Shown one piece after another: positions 8,675 through 19,500 of a DNA stretch of 64,000 bases. Each line of letters begins with the position of its first letter. Position 1 is the first letter of the stretch. The notes beneath the pieces were generated by a model, which saw only the letters and a list, made by a program, of their open reading frames with translations, ran no database searches and was not told the DNA's origin. The position numbers and the translations under genes are program-made. Where the stretch lies: assembly GCF_003013715.1 (NCBI RefSeq), contig NC_072813.1, forward strand, positions 1,984,001 through 2,048,000, read 5' to 3'. The DNA comes from Candidozyma auris (lineage: Eukaryota; Ascomycota; Pichiomycetes; Serinales; Metschnikowiaceae).

Positions 8675-9360
8675 TTAAAAGAAAAAAAAAATTGTGGCTA
8701 GAAAATATATAGATGGGGCCCGGCGCTAAAATTATGTGTAGAAGTGACACCAGGCAATCGTTCCCTGGACCACCAATGTTCCTCCTGCAGAATGTGCGTT
8801 TTGTTTCTGATAGCAGGAAGAGCACATGGGCACAAGTCGTTTCGAGGAAAAGGTCGCAAGGGTAGAATTGGGCTGTGACGTGGCATGCGTGAGCAGGGGG
8901 GCGTGGGCCATAGTTGGCTTTTTTCAGTGGAATATCACTCAGCACCGTTTTGATCACATATTCTTCCTATACTGCTCCACCTGCAAGTGTGTCGCACGTA
9001 GCTGTCATAGTAAATCCTAACTTTTGGGCAAAAGGCGGTTTGATGTGGAGTGGAAGGATTTTTTTTCAGATTCGGGAAAGAAAAATGAACGCGTCTCAAA
9101 TGCTTTCCGAAATAACCCCGGCCCACCTTATCAGCGTATGGTGCCTATTGACGCTCCCTCTTTATTAGCCCTCTCTTCCCGTTTCTGCACGATACCCCAT
9201 GTGGCTGCACACGTTGTTCTTGTTGTGTGCACACCGAGGGCCTCAAGATGTTTTGCACCCAAAACGTTCCCTAGGTATATAAGATCTCGTGTAGCAAAAG
9301 TAGATGGATTTTTTGTTTTTTGCAACTCAATTGAACTCATTGGAAATTCAACATCTCCCC
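8675..9360. promoter_or_regulatory. ARO7-BTA1 intergenic / BTA1 promoter
   Basis: These 686 bases hold no convincing gene. TATATAAG lies at 9276-9283 and a CACGTT hexamer, a weak Pho4-type half-consensus, at 9210-9215. Fungal betaine-lipid synthesis is generally phosphate-repressed, so the hexamer is noted, but one copy is weak evidence. Confidence 0.4.
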
Positions 9361-11658
9361 ATGCTGCAGATTTTCTTGGACGTGGAGCCAACCAAGGTCC
9401 TCTTTGGAGGGTCTCTCACTCTCGTTGCACTCATCTTGTTCTCTTCGACCTTGAATCAATTCGTGAGATCGGTGCTGGTGTTTGCCTGGGCTTGCTTTGT
9501 CAAGCCTTTTATCCACAAGGTGCACAACAAGCCAACCGAACAACAGCAGGCGCTTGAGTTGTTCTACAGTAACCAGGCGCACATCTATGATAAGACACGC
9601 AGCTATTTGTTGAAGGGCAGGGAGGATTGCCTTCTGTTGGCTGCTGCACACATCCCCAACAAAAACGGCAAGCTTGTGTGGGTCGATATTGGTGGTGGAA
9701 CAGGCAAGAATATTGAGATGATGGATCTGGTGTTGCCGCTCTTGAAGAACTTCGAGGCTATTTATTTGATCGACTTGCTGCCTTCTCTTTGTGAAATTGC
9801 ACGCCAACGGTTTGCCGGCAAGCCTTACGAGCACCTTGTGCAAGTAATGGTGGCAGACGCTGCTGACTTCACCATCAGCCATGACAAGGCCGACTTGATC
9901 ACCTTCTCTTACTCGTTGCTGATGATTCCAACATTCAATTCTGTCATTGACCACGCAGTGGACCTCTTGGACAGCTCCAACGGTGTCATTGCTAGTGTTG
10001 ATTTTGGCGTCCAGAGCTCTGACACCTACATGGGCAGGATCAACACGGTTGGCGGAATCGTGAACAGAAACATCCCATGGCTTCTCAGAAACTTCTGGCG
10101 CATCTGGTTTGAAGCAGACAAAATCTTCTTGGACAGTGCTAGACGTAACTACTTGGAGTACAAGTTCGGAACACTCAAGTCTTTGAACTGTTACAACAAC
10201 ATGATGGGCAAGATTCCATACTATGTCTGGATTGGCTGTGACAAGACTAGATCCTCTGCTTTGCTTCATCGTATTAATTGCCTCGCCACAGAGTCACCTT
10301 ACCTTGCACCCTCTGACGAAACACAGGCACAAGAGTACGATATCCCAGTAAGTAAGGGCCATGAAGCTGCCTTGTCGAACTTCCGCAAGAACTTGCCTTT
10401 CCCGTCCACCTATTACCAGCGTCAGCCTTGGAGAGTGTACTTTGACGAGATCAACCCACAGTACCAACAATTCAGGAACCAGTATATCTACGGGTTCACT
10501 TGGGAAGACCCTCGTGAAGACCACAACATCTTGAAATTCTCGGGTGACGACACCGTTTTGGCCATCACGTCTGCGGGTGACAACATTTTGGATTACGCTG
10601 CTCTTCCAGATCCCCCAAAAAAAATTCATGCTGTTGACTTGAACCCATGCCAAAATCATTTATTGGAGTTGAAATTGGCCTCATTTAAAACTCTCGACCA
10701 AGCCCAGGTTTGGAAGATATTTGGTGACGGTAAGATAGCAAACTTCAGAGAACTTTTGATCTCCCAGCTCAGCGCAAACATGTCATCGAACGCTTTTCAG
10801 TTTTGGGCGGATAACGGTGAAGTTACCTTCAATCCTTCTGGTAAAGGCTTGTACGACACTGGTTCAACTAGGTGGGCTTTGAGACTTGCTAAAGCTGTGT
10901 TCACCATTTTTGGAGCAAACAAATACATCAACGAGCTCTGTTCTTGCACGAACATGAAGGACCAAATCAAGATCTGGGAAGAAAAAGTGAGACCTACACT
11001 TTTGAATCCTGTCGTCGCAACGCTTCTTATCGGTAATCCCATCTTCTTGTGGAAAGCTCTCGGAGTTCCAGCTAACCAGGCGCAGATGATGGGTGACTCG
11101 GTTTTTAAGTATGTTGTGGACACTTTGGACCCAGTGGTTCGTCGTTCGTTGATCTCCACTGATAACTACTTCTATTACTTGACTTTGAAGGGCCGCTATT
11201 CGCCAAAGAACTGCCCCACGTACTTAACAGAGAAGGGCTTCAAAAACCTTACAACTGTGCGTAAGGATGGTACAGCTCCAATTGACAACATCCGTCTTCA
11301 CACTGACACTTTAAACGATGTCTTTGCCCGCCTCAGCAAGAAGTCAATCACTATCGCCATCATTATGGATCACATGGACTGGTTCGATCCAAGTGGTGAA
11401 GATGCCCGTAAGGAGATTGAGGCAGTGAAGCAGTGCTTGGTGCCAGGGGGCCGTGTCATGCTCCGCTCAGCAGCTCAATTCCCATGGTATATCAAGACCT
11501 TCGAATCTTGTGGCTTCAAGTGTAAGCCAGCTGCCATAAGGCATTCGGGTGAGCTGATCGATAGAATCAACATGTATTCGTCCACCTGGGTGTGCACAAA
11601 GATTGACGACAGGAAGCCTCAAGGGGCTCGTCGTCGTATGAGCAGCCTTAAAATCTAG
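9361..11658 (+). CDS. BTA1: BTA1, betaine lipid (DGTS) synthase
   Basis: Builds the phosphorus-free membrane lipid diacylglyceryl-trimethylhomoserine by transferring the aminocarboxypropyl group of S-adenosylmethionine to diacylglycerol and then methylating it three times. The 765-residue frame fuses both activities. There is an N-terminal membrane segment (16-31) and a class I methyltransferase (BtaB-like) with motif I VDIGGGTG at 108-115. A BtaA-like half follows, with WEDPREDHNILKFSGDD, LAITSAGDN and LDPVVRRSLISTDNYFY. I start at 9361 because the TATATAAG at 9276 lies 85 bp upstream. The earlier in-frame ATG at 9304 is only 28 bp from that box and probably untranscribed, but it would add 19 residues. 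Confidence 0.93.
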   Translation: MLQIFLDVEPTKVLFGGSLTLVALILFSSTLNQFVRSVLVFAWACFVKPFIHKVHNKPTEQQQALELFYSNQAHIYDKTRSYLLKGREDCLLLAAAHIPNKNGKLVWVDIGGGTGKNIEMMDLVLPLLKNFEAIYLIDLLPSLCEIARQRFAGKPYEHLVQVMVADAADFTISHDKADLITFSYSLLMIPTFNSVIDHAVDLLDSSNGVIASVDFGVQSSDTYMGRINTVGGIVNRNIPWLLRNFWRIWFEADKIFLDSARRNYLEYKFGTLKSLNCYNNMMGKIPYYVWIGCDKTRSSALLHRINCLATESPYLAPSDETQAQEYDIPVSKGHEAALSNFRKNLPFPSTYYQRQPWRVYFDEINPQYQQFRNQYIYGFTWEDPREDHNILKFSGDDTVLAITSAGDNILDYAALPDPPKKIHAVDLNPCQNHLLELKLASFKTLDQAQVWKIFGDGKIANFRELLISQLSANMSSNAFQFWADNGEVTFNPSGKGLYDTGSTRWALRLAKAVFTIFGANKYINELCSCTNMKDQIKIWEEKVRPTLLNPVVATLLIGNPIFLWKALGVPANQAQMMGDSVFKYVVDTLDPVVRRSLISTDNYFYYLTLKGRYSPKNCPTYLTEKGFKNLTTVRKDGTAPIDNIRLHTDTLNDVFARLSKKSITIAIIMDHMDWFDPSGEDARKEIEAVKQCLVPGGRVMLRSAAQFPWYIKTFESCGFKCKPAAIRHSGELIDRINMYSSTWVCTKIDDRKPQGARRRMSSLKI

Positions 11659-11713
11659 TTTCCCAATTCAAAAATAGTTTAGCGTCAAATAGTAATTTAT
11701 TGTTATCCATGCT

Positions 11714-12421
11714 TTACCTGAAAAACTTACCATCTCCCTCTCCCTGTGTTCTCCACTGTGACAGATAGGCACCACTGCTTTCGAGCTTGTATAGTCTCCA
11801 AGCTTCGCGTATATGTTCTGGTTGAAGTGGTCCTTTTCTATCTCCGAGGTACTCAAGCTTTCTTTCTGGAGGGACATTGGATATGTCTTCACCTTTTTCA
11901 ATCCTTCTGAGTGTTTCTTTTTTGCGCCTTTTCTTTGCATCTATGTCAAGGATAAGTTGGGCCTTGTATTCACGTTCTTGTATCTCAAAGGCTTTTGTGA
12001 TAATGTCACCAAGAAACAGCTTCGATAGACCAGCTAGTATCTTAGCCATGTTCTCGGGTATTGATTGGTTCAAAGCACCGTTACAGAGCTTCCTCACACC
12101 TGCCTTGTTGATCGACGATCTTCTGTATGCTTCGAACTTGTCCATCTGCTCTTCAGTAAACGATGTAATGAGAAGTTTCTTCTTGTCATCCTCCAGTAGT
12201 GGTGCTGATTCTTGTTGCTTGAGATGCTTGTATTTTTGTACCAATTCCTGATCCTCAATGTCGCTAAGATCTGATAGTTCCTCATCCTGATCATTCTCGA
12301 GTTGGTCTTCAGCCTTGTTCGAGTCCTCTTTTGACGCGTAGAACACCCTCCAGATCAATTCTTCATCGTCCTCATCTAGACTGACATCACTTAAGATCTC
12401 CTCGTCGTCCATATTGCTCAT
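11714..12421 (-). CDS. TAF11: TAF11, TFIID subunit
   Basis: A histone-fold subunit of TFIID that pairs with TAF13 in promoter recognition. The N-terminal third is acidic. The TAFII28 domain follows, with SFTEEQMDKFEAYRRSSINK, VRKLCNGALNQSIPENMAKI and LSKLFLGDIITKAFEIQER. The C-terminus contains PLQPEHIREAWRLYKLESSG, also typical of TAF11. I prefer the ATG at 12421 (MSNMDDEEIL), which starts directly with the acidic region. The ATG at 12487 adds 22 residues and leaves only 68 bp to the GPI17 stop. It lies downstream of GPI17 on the same strand, and its 3' end faces BTA1 with a 55-bp gap. Confidence 0.92.
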   Translation of the reverse strand: MSNMDDEEILSDVSLDEDDEELIWRVFYASKEDSNKAEDQLENDQDEELSDLSDIEDQELVQKYKHLKQQESAPLLEDDKKKLLITSFTEEQMDKFEAYRRSSINKAGVRKLCNGALNQSIPENMAKILAGLSKLFLGDIITKAFEIQEREYKAQLILDIDAKKRRKKETLRRIEKGEDISNVPPERKLEYLGDRKGPLQPEHIREAWRLYKLESSGAYLSQWRTQGEGDGKFFR

Positions 12422-12555
12422 ATTGATAGGAAGGTGGTTTTGATTGATGGAGTATCCAAGTTTTGATGTGAGCGCTCTGCAGGACATGAATAGTAATGCT
12501 ACATTGTATCAATTTACTATTGTAGACTTGAAACTCCGATGTATCTTTATACCAT

Positions 12556-13827
12556 CTATTTAGTGCCTGTCACCTTTTTAATTATTTCATGAATATGCTT
12601 TAGGTGGCTACTCCAGTTGTGCTCGCGTTCGCTTAATATTAGGTCAACTAGCTTGCAAACCTCCCAAAAAGTCAGCAAGTTGGCTTCGTTGGGATCATTT
12701 TTTATGAGCTTCAAAGCTTTTTCGATTCCTTTGATAGTAAGAAGCTTAGTTGTGAAAAAGACCTCGAGGTGTTTGTTGGAACATTTCTCTCTGAGACCTG
12801 TTCGCTCTTCTATCTCACCAAAAACGGAGAATAAAAAGTTGGTGATGTTTATACGCGGACTTTCGTTGAGCTTTTGTGCTTCAATGTATTCAGTCCCATA
12901 GGCATCTCCCAAGTTTGTCTTGGGCTTGTCTGGTAACAAGTGGTACACAGAGGCTCCATCGACTTGGTTTAAGAATCCTTTCAAAGTTGTCAGGAAAACG
13001 AATGTAATCTGATCTGTAGTATTCTTCATTATCGTTCTGGGAATTCTATTCTTTGTCACGTCTATTGTGTAAAGACGGGGTGTGACATTGACAAAGGGTT
13101 TAATGACTTCCAGATGCTTCAATAACAGCTCTTCAATAGCGTCTTCGACGACCGTAGACTCTTTTAAAGCACCGTCCTCTGCAGCAACTATATTTACAGT
13201 TAGTTTTGGAACATAGTCGTCAAAGCTTATGTTGTGGCGCATATCATACAATTTGACGTCAACCTCGCACAAGTGGTCAAGTATTGTTTGAGCCAAGTAG
13301 AAAGGAAGATCATTGGCATGTACAGATTCAAGATTATACGTCATCATGGCTCGGAACCTGACCAGATCTAGCCACACTCCCACATTGCCTCCTAATGCCA
13401 TGTCTAATGAAAAGTCTGGGGGCGGAGTCACCGAAATGTCCATCTCTTCGGCATCTTCAACCGCATCTGTGGCGGAAATTGCCCCATCAGTTAGTGTAAA
13501 CACTCTTGTGCTCTGAGTGGATGTCTTGTTAAAACCAAGCCGTGGAATGTGCTTCGGGAGCTCATCTATCAATGGATATCTATATGGAATTCCCAACTTT
13601 GCTAACTGGTAATCTAGCTGGCGTTGGGTAGCAAGCACAAGGTCAGGGAATCTGAAGCCAGTATCGTGGAATCTGATCCTTATTGGCTGCTTCACAGCGA
13701 ACAGGTCGGCAACGTATGTTCGTAGGGCCTCAATCTGGGCAATCGAAGGCTCCTCAGATATCCCCAGTCCCCATCTCACGTAAGCCACAAACGCAGCCAA
13801 AACCGAGACTAAGAAGGGAACTAACAT
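12556..13827 (-). CDS. GPI17: GPI17 (PIG-S), GPI transamidase subunit, C-terminally short
   Basis: A subunit of the ER complex that attaches GPI anchors to proteins. An N-terminal signal-anchor (1-17) precedes a lumenal domain with FRFPDLVLATQRQLDYQL and ANDLPFYLAQTILDHL, both close to S. cerevisiae Gpi17 as I recall it. It also has FVNVTPRLYTID and a helical C-terminal part. The frame is 423 residues against about 534 in S. cerevisiae. It stops at TAA 12556 just where the conserved EKAFF...FPQEH segment and the second membrane span should follow. Neither appears in the next bases in any frame. The homology call is fair; the missing anchor may be real or may reflect an unseen exon or error. 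It shares a 151-bp divergent promoter, with a T-run around 13832-13847, with TRM9. Confidence 0.72.
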   Translation of the reverse strand: MLVPFLVSVLAAFVAYVRWGLGISEEPSIAQIEALRTYVADLFAVKQPIRIRFHDTGFRFPDLVLATQRQLDYQLAKLGIPYRYPLIDELPKHIPRLGFNKTSTQSTRVFTLTDGAISATDAVEDAEEMDISVTPPPDFSLDMALGGNVGVWLDLVRFRAMMTYNLESVHANDLPFYLAQTILDHLCEVDVKLYDMRHNISFDDYVPKLTVNIVAAEDGALKESTVVEDAIEELLLKHLEVIKPFVNVTPRLYTIDVTKNRIPRTIMKNTTDQITFVFLTTLKGFLNQVDGASVYHLLPDKPKTNLGDAYGTEYIEAQKLNESPRINITNFLFSVFGEIEERTGLREKCSNKHLEVFFTTKLLTIKGIEKALKLIKNDPNEANLLTFWEVCKLVDLILSEREHNWSSHLKHIHEIIKKVTGTK

Positions 13828-13978
13828 TAGGGTTTTTTTTTTTTTTTGGTCTGAGGTTCCTCTATCTAGTTTATCTATGGAGTTTTATATTTCACTTAGA
13901 CAACTCCAGTCTTGTGCGAACTCACTTCTACATATGCCATCGCGGGCATCACGATCACCTTATATTCCAATAGCACGA

Positions 13979-14722
13979 ATGAGTGTTCCCTCCATACCGC
14001 TTGAAACACAAGCAGTGCCGGAAGATCAAGAACAACAGTTTGTGCATGAAGTCTACAATGATATAGCTCCTCACTTCTCCTCGACAAGGTACAAGCCTTG
14101 GCCCATAGTGGAGAAGTTCTTACTTGATCAACCAGATTTCAGCATTGGCATAGATGTGGGTTGCGGCAACGGAAAGTATCTTGGAGTGAACAAAAAGCTT
14201 TATTGTCTTGGTACAGATCGTTCGGACGGGCTCATTGAATGTGCTCAAAAGGTAAGCGATAACAAGTACGACGTAGGAGTGGCCGATGGATTACATCTAC
14301 CTCATGAGAGCGACAGGTTCGATTTCGCCATCCTGATAGCGGTAATACATCATTTTGCGAACGAAGAAAGACGGATAGAGGCTATAAAGCATATTCTTTC
14401 CAAGCTCCGAGTTGGAGGCAGGCTTCTAGTATACTGTTGGGCACTTGAACAGGAGAAGTCTAGAAGAGGGTATAAGGAGGGCGATGACCAAGACATTTTG
14501 ATACCGTGGGTTCTTCAAAAAAATGTCAACTCAAAAAAGAAAAAGGGGGCACAGAAGGATGACATCGAAGAACTGAAATTTTCTGAACCGGAAACCAAGT
14601 ACCGTTACTATCATCTCTATAGAAAGGGAGAACTTGTGGAAAATGCCGAAAGGGCTGGCGGTAAGGTGGTAGACCATGGCTACGAAAAGGACAACTGGTG
14701 GGCTATTGTTGAGAGGGTTTGA
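13979..14722 (+). CDS. TRM9: TRM9, tRNA wobble-uridine methyltransferase
   Basis: Forms the methyl ester of mcm5U and mcm5s2U at the wobble position of certain tRNAs, together with Trm112. The frame has VYNDIAPHFSSTRYKPWPIV, SAM motif I DVGCGNGKYLG (57-67), LGTDRSDGLIECA, VADGLHLPHESDRFDFAI, GGRLLVYCWALEQEKSRRGY and a C-terminal KYRYYHLYRKGEL...DNWWAIVE. The length of 247 residues is slightly under the yeast protein (279), with a shorter lysine-rich insert. The CTG at 14333-14335 sits where yeast Trm9 has serine (FAISIAV), one of the clearest signs of CUG-Ser decoding here. The start at 13979 matches the family N-terminus; in-frame ATGs at 13934 and 13877 would extend it without homology. Confidence 0.93.
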   Translation: MSVPSIPLETQAVPEDQEQQFVHEVYNDIAPHFSSTRYKPWPIVEKFLLDQPDFSIGIDVGCGNGKYLGVNKKLYCLGTDRSDGLIECAQKVSDNKYDVGVADGLHLPHESDRFDFAILIAVIHHFANEERRIEAIKHILSKLRVGGRLLVYCWALEQEKSRRGYKEGDDQDILIPWVLQKNVNSKKKKGAQKDDIEELKFSEPETKYRYYHLYRKGELVENAERAGGKVVDHGYEKDNWWAIVERV

Positions 14723-16560
14723 TACCGCTTTGAAAGCAAAGAAGGGTCATCAAACAAGAAAAAGGCAAATTCGTCTATGCTTTCCCAACTCGGAAAAGCT
14801 AAAGTTGTCATCGTTTTTATGATGTTGCTGAGTTCAACTATATAATACTGGCCAGCTTACAATTCTACGAGGTGAGCGAAGCTCGTCCTTGAAGCAGCAC
14901 TTGCAAATAGCCTTCGATTGACAAATTAGATAGTGCCAATTCATAGCATACGCATGAATTTTATAGATGGAAAGAATTAATCATTGGGATTCGCACAATC
15001 AATCATTTAAAGCCGTCATCATCGTTGAGTTCCAAGTGGCTCTAAACTATTTGCTATAATGTCTTATAAAGCTTGCTTTGTGATATGGCTTCTGGACCCA
15101 ACAGTTGCCATTCAAAGGATTTTAACGGGTCATGGAATGAAATCTTCTTTCAAAAAATTAGATGGAACAGAATTGGAATGCTTGGTATTGTCATAGGCAT
15201 GTTGACAGAATCTTTGGGAAACTCTTCTCGAATGTATTCTGAAAACTTCCAGAGCAAGAAAAAAAATAAAAAGTCCTTTAAGAAAATCTATATCTTTTCA
15301 CCTCTTGCCTAATTGGCTGATCCCGTTCATCATTTGCTTTCTCCCTGAGTTATGTGGAATTTGAACAGTCTCCGCTTGGATGCTTCGGCGCTCGCCTCGA
15401 GTGTGCTCCAAGCTGCTTTGGAAACTCAGACCCAAAATGTCTTTTAATAGATATTATAGCCTGTGAAATGGAGAACGGTTGACAGCTATACTCAGCTATC
15501 TACGCAGAGCTGATCTCCGCACTACCATTCCCTCTGTCTCTTTGTCAGATCTCTTACGAAACAGAACTTCCTCCTTCAGTAACACTTATCTTGTGATTCT
15601 TTTCTTGCTTTGAAGGCTATTTGGAGAAAGTGCGCAAATTCTGGACCTTCTCGACAACTGGAGTTTCCTGATCTCACCACTAAACGCCCTTTTGACTTGC
15701 TTTAAAGGAGGTGCATATCTTACCTGTTCTTCTCTCTACTTGCCATAATGGGGCTGATGGCCATGAGGCATTTAGTTTACTTACTCTTCTTTTTTTCTTC
15801 TCTGAGCTTTTTAATGAACTTTGGCAAGACGAAGGTTCTATGCGTGTCTGTAGCTATCCGGCTACGGCAAGGATTGTTGATCTCATGTTGAAGAGCAATG
15901 GGTGCTCTGTCTCCATGATCAACATCATATTTTCTGCATGGAAGCAACGAAATTAAAAACATAACATTCATAGTCAGATCTAAGGAAGGCGAGTACTTTG
16001 TTCCTCTACTTGTTGTATAATTTTGTTACCATACATGGAAATTTGGGTGCTTGCAAACTGATACATCGAGCGACTCTACCATATATTTTTTGTGTCGGGA
16101 AGCTACTGAAGTTTCAGACCCAGCTGGACTTGTAACTTTGATAAAATATCTTGTTGCAACTCCAAAGAGATGCTGCAGCTGCTAACACTACCTACCGCTT
16201 TTGGTAGAGTGCTCGATCTGAACAGTAAATGGTCCTCTTTCGTAGCTGAATTTGTGGTTGGAAATGGGTGATAATGGAAATCATAAACGTCAATTCTTCG
16301 ATCCTCAGCAAATAACTCAATCGGGTTCTCACATACAACTAAGAAACTGATACTGGTGCCTCAATTCAAGATAGGTACAGTTGCACTTTCGTCGATTGCA
16401 GCAGTGGTCGTTTTAAAAAAGCATTTAGGGAATTTCGTATTTTTGTCTTACACTTTCCCTTCTGTGTTCACTACAAATCGCAGCCTTATATCTCGCGACT
16501 ATTCCCAGACCCTCTGTTTTTGTACAACCACCCACCCCCAGCAATATCCCAGACACAACA
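14723..16560. other. 1.84-kb gene-free stretch upstream of the repeat protein
   Basis: This is the longest spacer in the window. Only short open frames occur (such as 15073-15312 and 15711-15956), with no recognisable domain and no ATG-to-stop frame of note. I found no tRNA, snRNA or repeat. It probably holds the promoter and long leader of the gene at 16561, or an unrecognised non-coding RNA. Confidence 0.4.
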
Positions 16561-19500
16561 ATGACCCCAAGACTTTTTAACAACGCAATTGATGCCGAAG
16601 GTTTCACACTGGTGAATCATCGAGCTTCAGCTAGGTTCCAAACGGACAAAAGTAAGTTTTCTGAACGCAGAAAGGACCCACGCCCAGTGGGAGCTTTCAG
16701 CGAGAAGTACCCGCCCTTGAGCGAAGAAACGAAAGCGAAATACCAAGCTCGCGCTATTGCTTACGTTCAAGCTCAAGAGCGCCAGAGACTTGCCAAGCTT
16801 GCAAAGTTGAAAGCCGCTATGGGAAAAAGGCCCTACAACATGTACGAGTGCTTACAGCACAAAGAGGAGAGGAAGCCCGCCGTCGATCCAAGGTTGCCAA
16901 AGTCGTCGCTCAAGCGGAACAAGCCGCTTCTTACCTCGGACGTACATGCCGACGCCAAGGCCGCCGCTATTGCTGCCCTTTGTGTCCCTTCAAAGAAGGA
17001 TAAGGCTCCTGTCGTTGCCGCCGAGAAGAAGACAGGGCCTCAGATGGAGCTCAAGAAGAAGCCTTCTAGAAGAAGACGCAAATCTACAAGAAAGGAGAAG
17101 GATGCCGATCAAAAGGCTTCCGATAATGTGAAGAAACCCGCCGCTATAGTTTCTTACCCCAAGGCCACGTCGTCCAAAGCTGCCCATGCCCTGAGGGTAA
17201 TGGTTGCAAAAGACCCTGCACCAATTCGGAGTTCGCACAGCGAGAAAATCGACCCTCGCTTGTTTCGCGCGGTGGACCATGCAGATCAGACAACCAGCGA
17301 GAGGCCGCGCAAACGTCAAATCCTCGACAAGCTCATACATCTCCCTCCCGGCGACTTCGAGGACGAGTCTGACGTTTTCTTGCCTCGTTCGCCCCCTGGG
17401 ACTTTAATCGAGGCCGCCTCAAAAAAGTCCCCGCCAGACCAATTTTTGTCTGGCTTAAACTGGCTGTCGTCGCCGAAATCGAGTTGCCCTGAAGTATCCA
17501 CTGATCAAGACCCCCAGTGGCATTTGGTGCTCCAGGTCCCCCAGAAGTCTCGCGGGCCCAAGTTCGCGTCTGCGACAGTTCGCGCGGCCACACCTTCGGC
17601 CTGGTGCCCTGGAAACGACTTCTGTGCGCCAGACCAAGCGCCAGAAAAAGCGCCTCGCTGCGCGCCAGAGGACCGGATCTCTTTCCCCAGGTCTCCAGGG
17701 CCCGCGCCGATCTCAGAGGCAACTGAGACACACGCCCGAGTGACTGCGCCCCAAACTCCAGCTCGTGCGCCGGTCGTCTCGCAGTGTCCTTCCGCGGTCG
17801 TCGCCCCAGTAGACAAAACCCTTACTGGGTTCGCGCCGGAGTTCGAGTTCGTGGCGCCAAAATCTCTGCAACCTGCGCAATCCCCATTTTCTGTGCAGGA
17901 ATTTGCAGCCAAAAGCTCACCACTCGTACCAGCATTGAACACCAACGATACCCCGGTGCTGATCCCCTCCGGTGAGCTGCGTCTTGGTGCTGTGTCTTCA
18001 TCGTCGCTGTCGTTTTCGTCGCCGGTAACCTGTCGCCCGCTCGACTTCAACAGTGGCGTATTCAGCGACCTCGCTGGCAATCCATGGAACTCTGAGCAAT
18101 CCCTGAACCACACCCTCAGCTACCAGGAGCTCATTTCCAACCCATGGGCTCAGGAAGATGCCTTTATTTGGGAACCATCTACTGTTAATTCCACCTCTTG
18201 CTGCTTTTATGATCCAGCAGTTGCCACCTCCACTGCCATTTCTACTGACAGCAAGCCTAGTCTCTCGCATGAAGTACAGACTGCTACTGAAAAGAAAAAC
18301 GGAGAGCTCTCTGCTCTGCCCGCCTTTGTAGCTAAGACAGATCTGTCGTCGCCTGATGTCTCGTTTGTACCTTCTCCTTGCCCTTCGCCTCGTGCTGCCG
18401 TCGTTCCCCTCATCAAGGCCGAGTTTGATCTCGCTCTTGCAGTCGAAAGTGCGCCCAAGGCCGTCGAGAAGAAGGCTCTGTCTCCTCCTCCACTTATCCA
18501 AGAGCCGGTCGCTCAACAATCTCCTGCCTGTGGTGAACCTCCTCTTTGTCCTTCTCCATTGGCGAAAGTCCCCTGCAGTGAGAAGCTTCCTGATACGCTT
18601 ATCAAGCTCCAATCTACCCCGCGAGTAGAAGCCGAAAAGAGTAAACTTCGTACTCTTCTCAAATCGAAGTATATCTCTCTTAGAAGTGACAATTGCGTGG
18701 ATCAAATTCTTGCCAACGCAGACACCGCTATCAGACAGGCTCGGGAGGAGTTTTCTCTCGACCTAGTTGATGATGACGATGAGTCGGGATCAGTCATCAA
18801 GTATTGTTCTCAAATTGACGCCTCTTCTAGAGTCAATTCAGGGAATAATGATACTCCTGTGTCGGTGAAGGAGGCCACTGTTGTCATAAAGCCAGTCAGT
18901 GCCATCTCGCTGGCACCTACCGTGACAGCTCCTCCATCTCCAAGGAAGACTCCCTCAGGCTCTCCCAAAAGACACAACACTGACCCTGATTTCAAGGCTT
19001 CATTTGCTGAGTCAGCGCAAAAGAAGGTGGAAACTATCACCCCTACAGCATCGCCTGTAAAGAAACAAGTAGCTTTAGCCGTTCCCAATGTTGAAACTGG
19101 ACTCGCTAAGACTACTCAGAGCTCTCCAGAGCCCCTTCTTGATCCTGTTGCCTCTCTTATCATCATCGATGCTCCTCTGAGTGTTCACTCTCATGATGCA
19201 TTTGCACAAACTTGTGGCGGTGATGTTGATAACCAAAGTGCTGTTGTTTCATCTTCCGAGAACGCACCTGGTGCAGCCTCACCAAATGAAGTGCTTCAGC
19301 AGACCCTTGACCTGCCGGTTCCCGTTCAAAAGCCCGCTGATACTCTAGCTTCCAAGGAAGCGAAGAAGGCTGTATTGGCCAAACGTATAGCGGTATTGAA
19401 GGAGAAACTTTCTGTTGATGTTTCGACACCGAAGACCAAAGCTATTCAAGAGTCCACGGTATTGGAGGAAGTTCCCCCATTTCCTCGTATGCTGGAAGTC

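Noticed and set aside
9337..10269. 310-residue minus-strand frame
   Set aside because: Antisense to the well-supported BTA1 methyltransferase domain; no recognisable motif.
14872..14887. GCGAAGCTCGTC 12-mer also present near 60220
   Set aside because: Only two copies in unrelated contexts; no symmetry or positional logic, so it is probably coincidence.
15711..15956. Small frame of 81 codons
   Set aside because: No ATG at the start, no homology, low-complexity hydrophobic run; typical of random sequence in a long spacer.
17505..18705. Two long minus-strand frames (202 and 235 residues)
   Set aside because: Antisense to the disordered Ser/Pro-rich part of the orphan gene, mutually overlapping, without domains.
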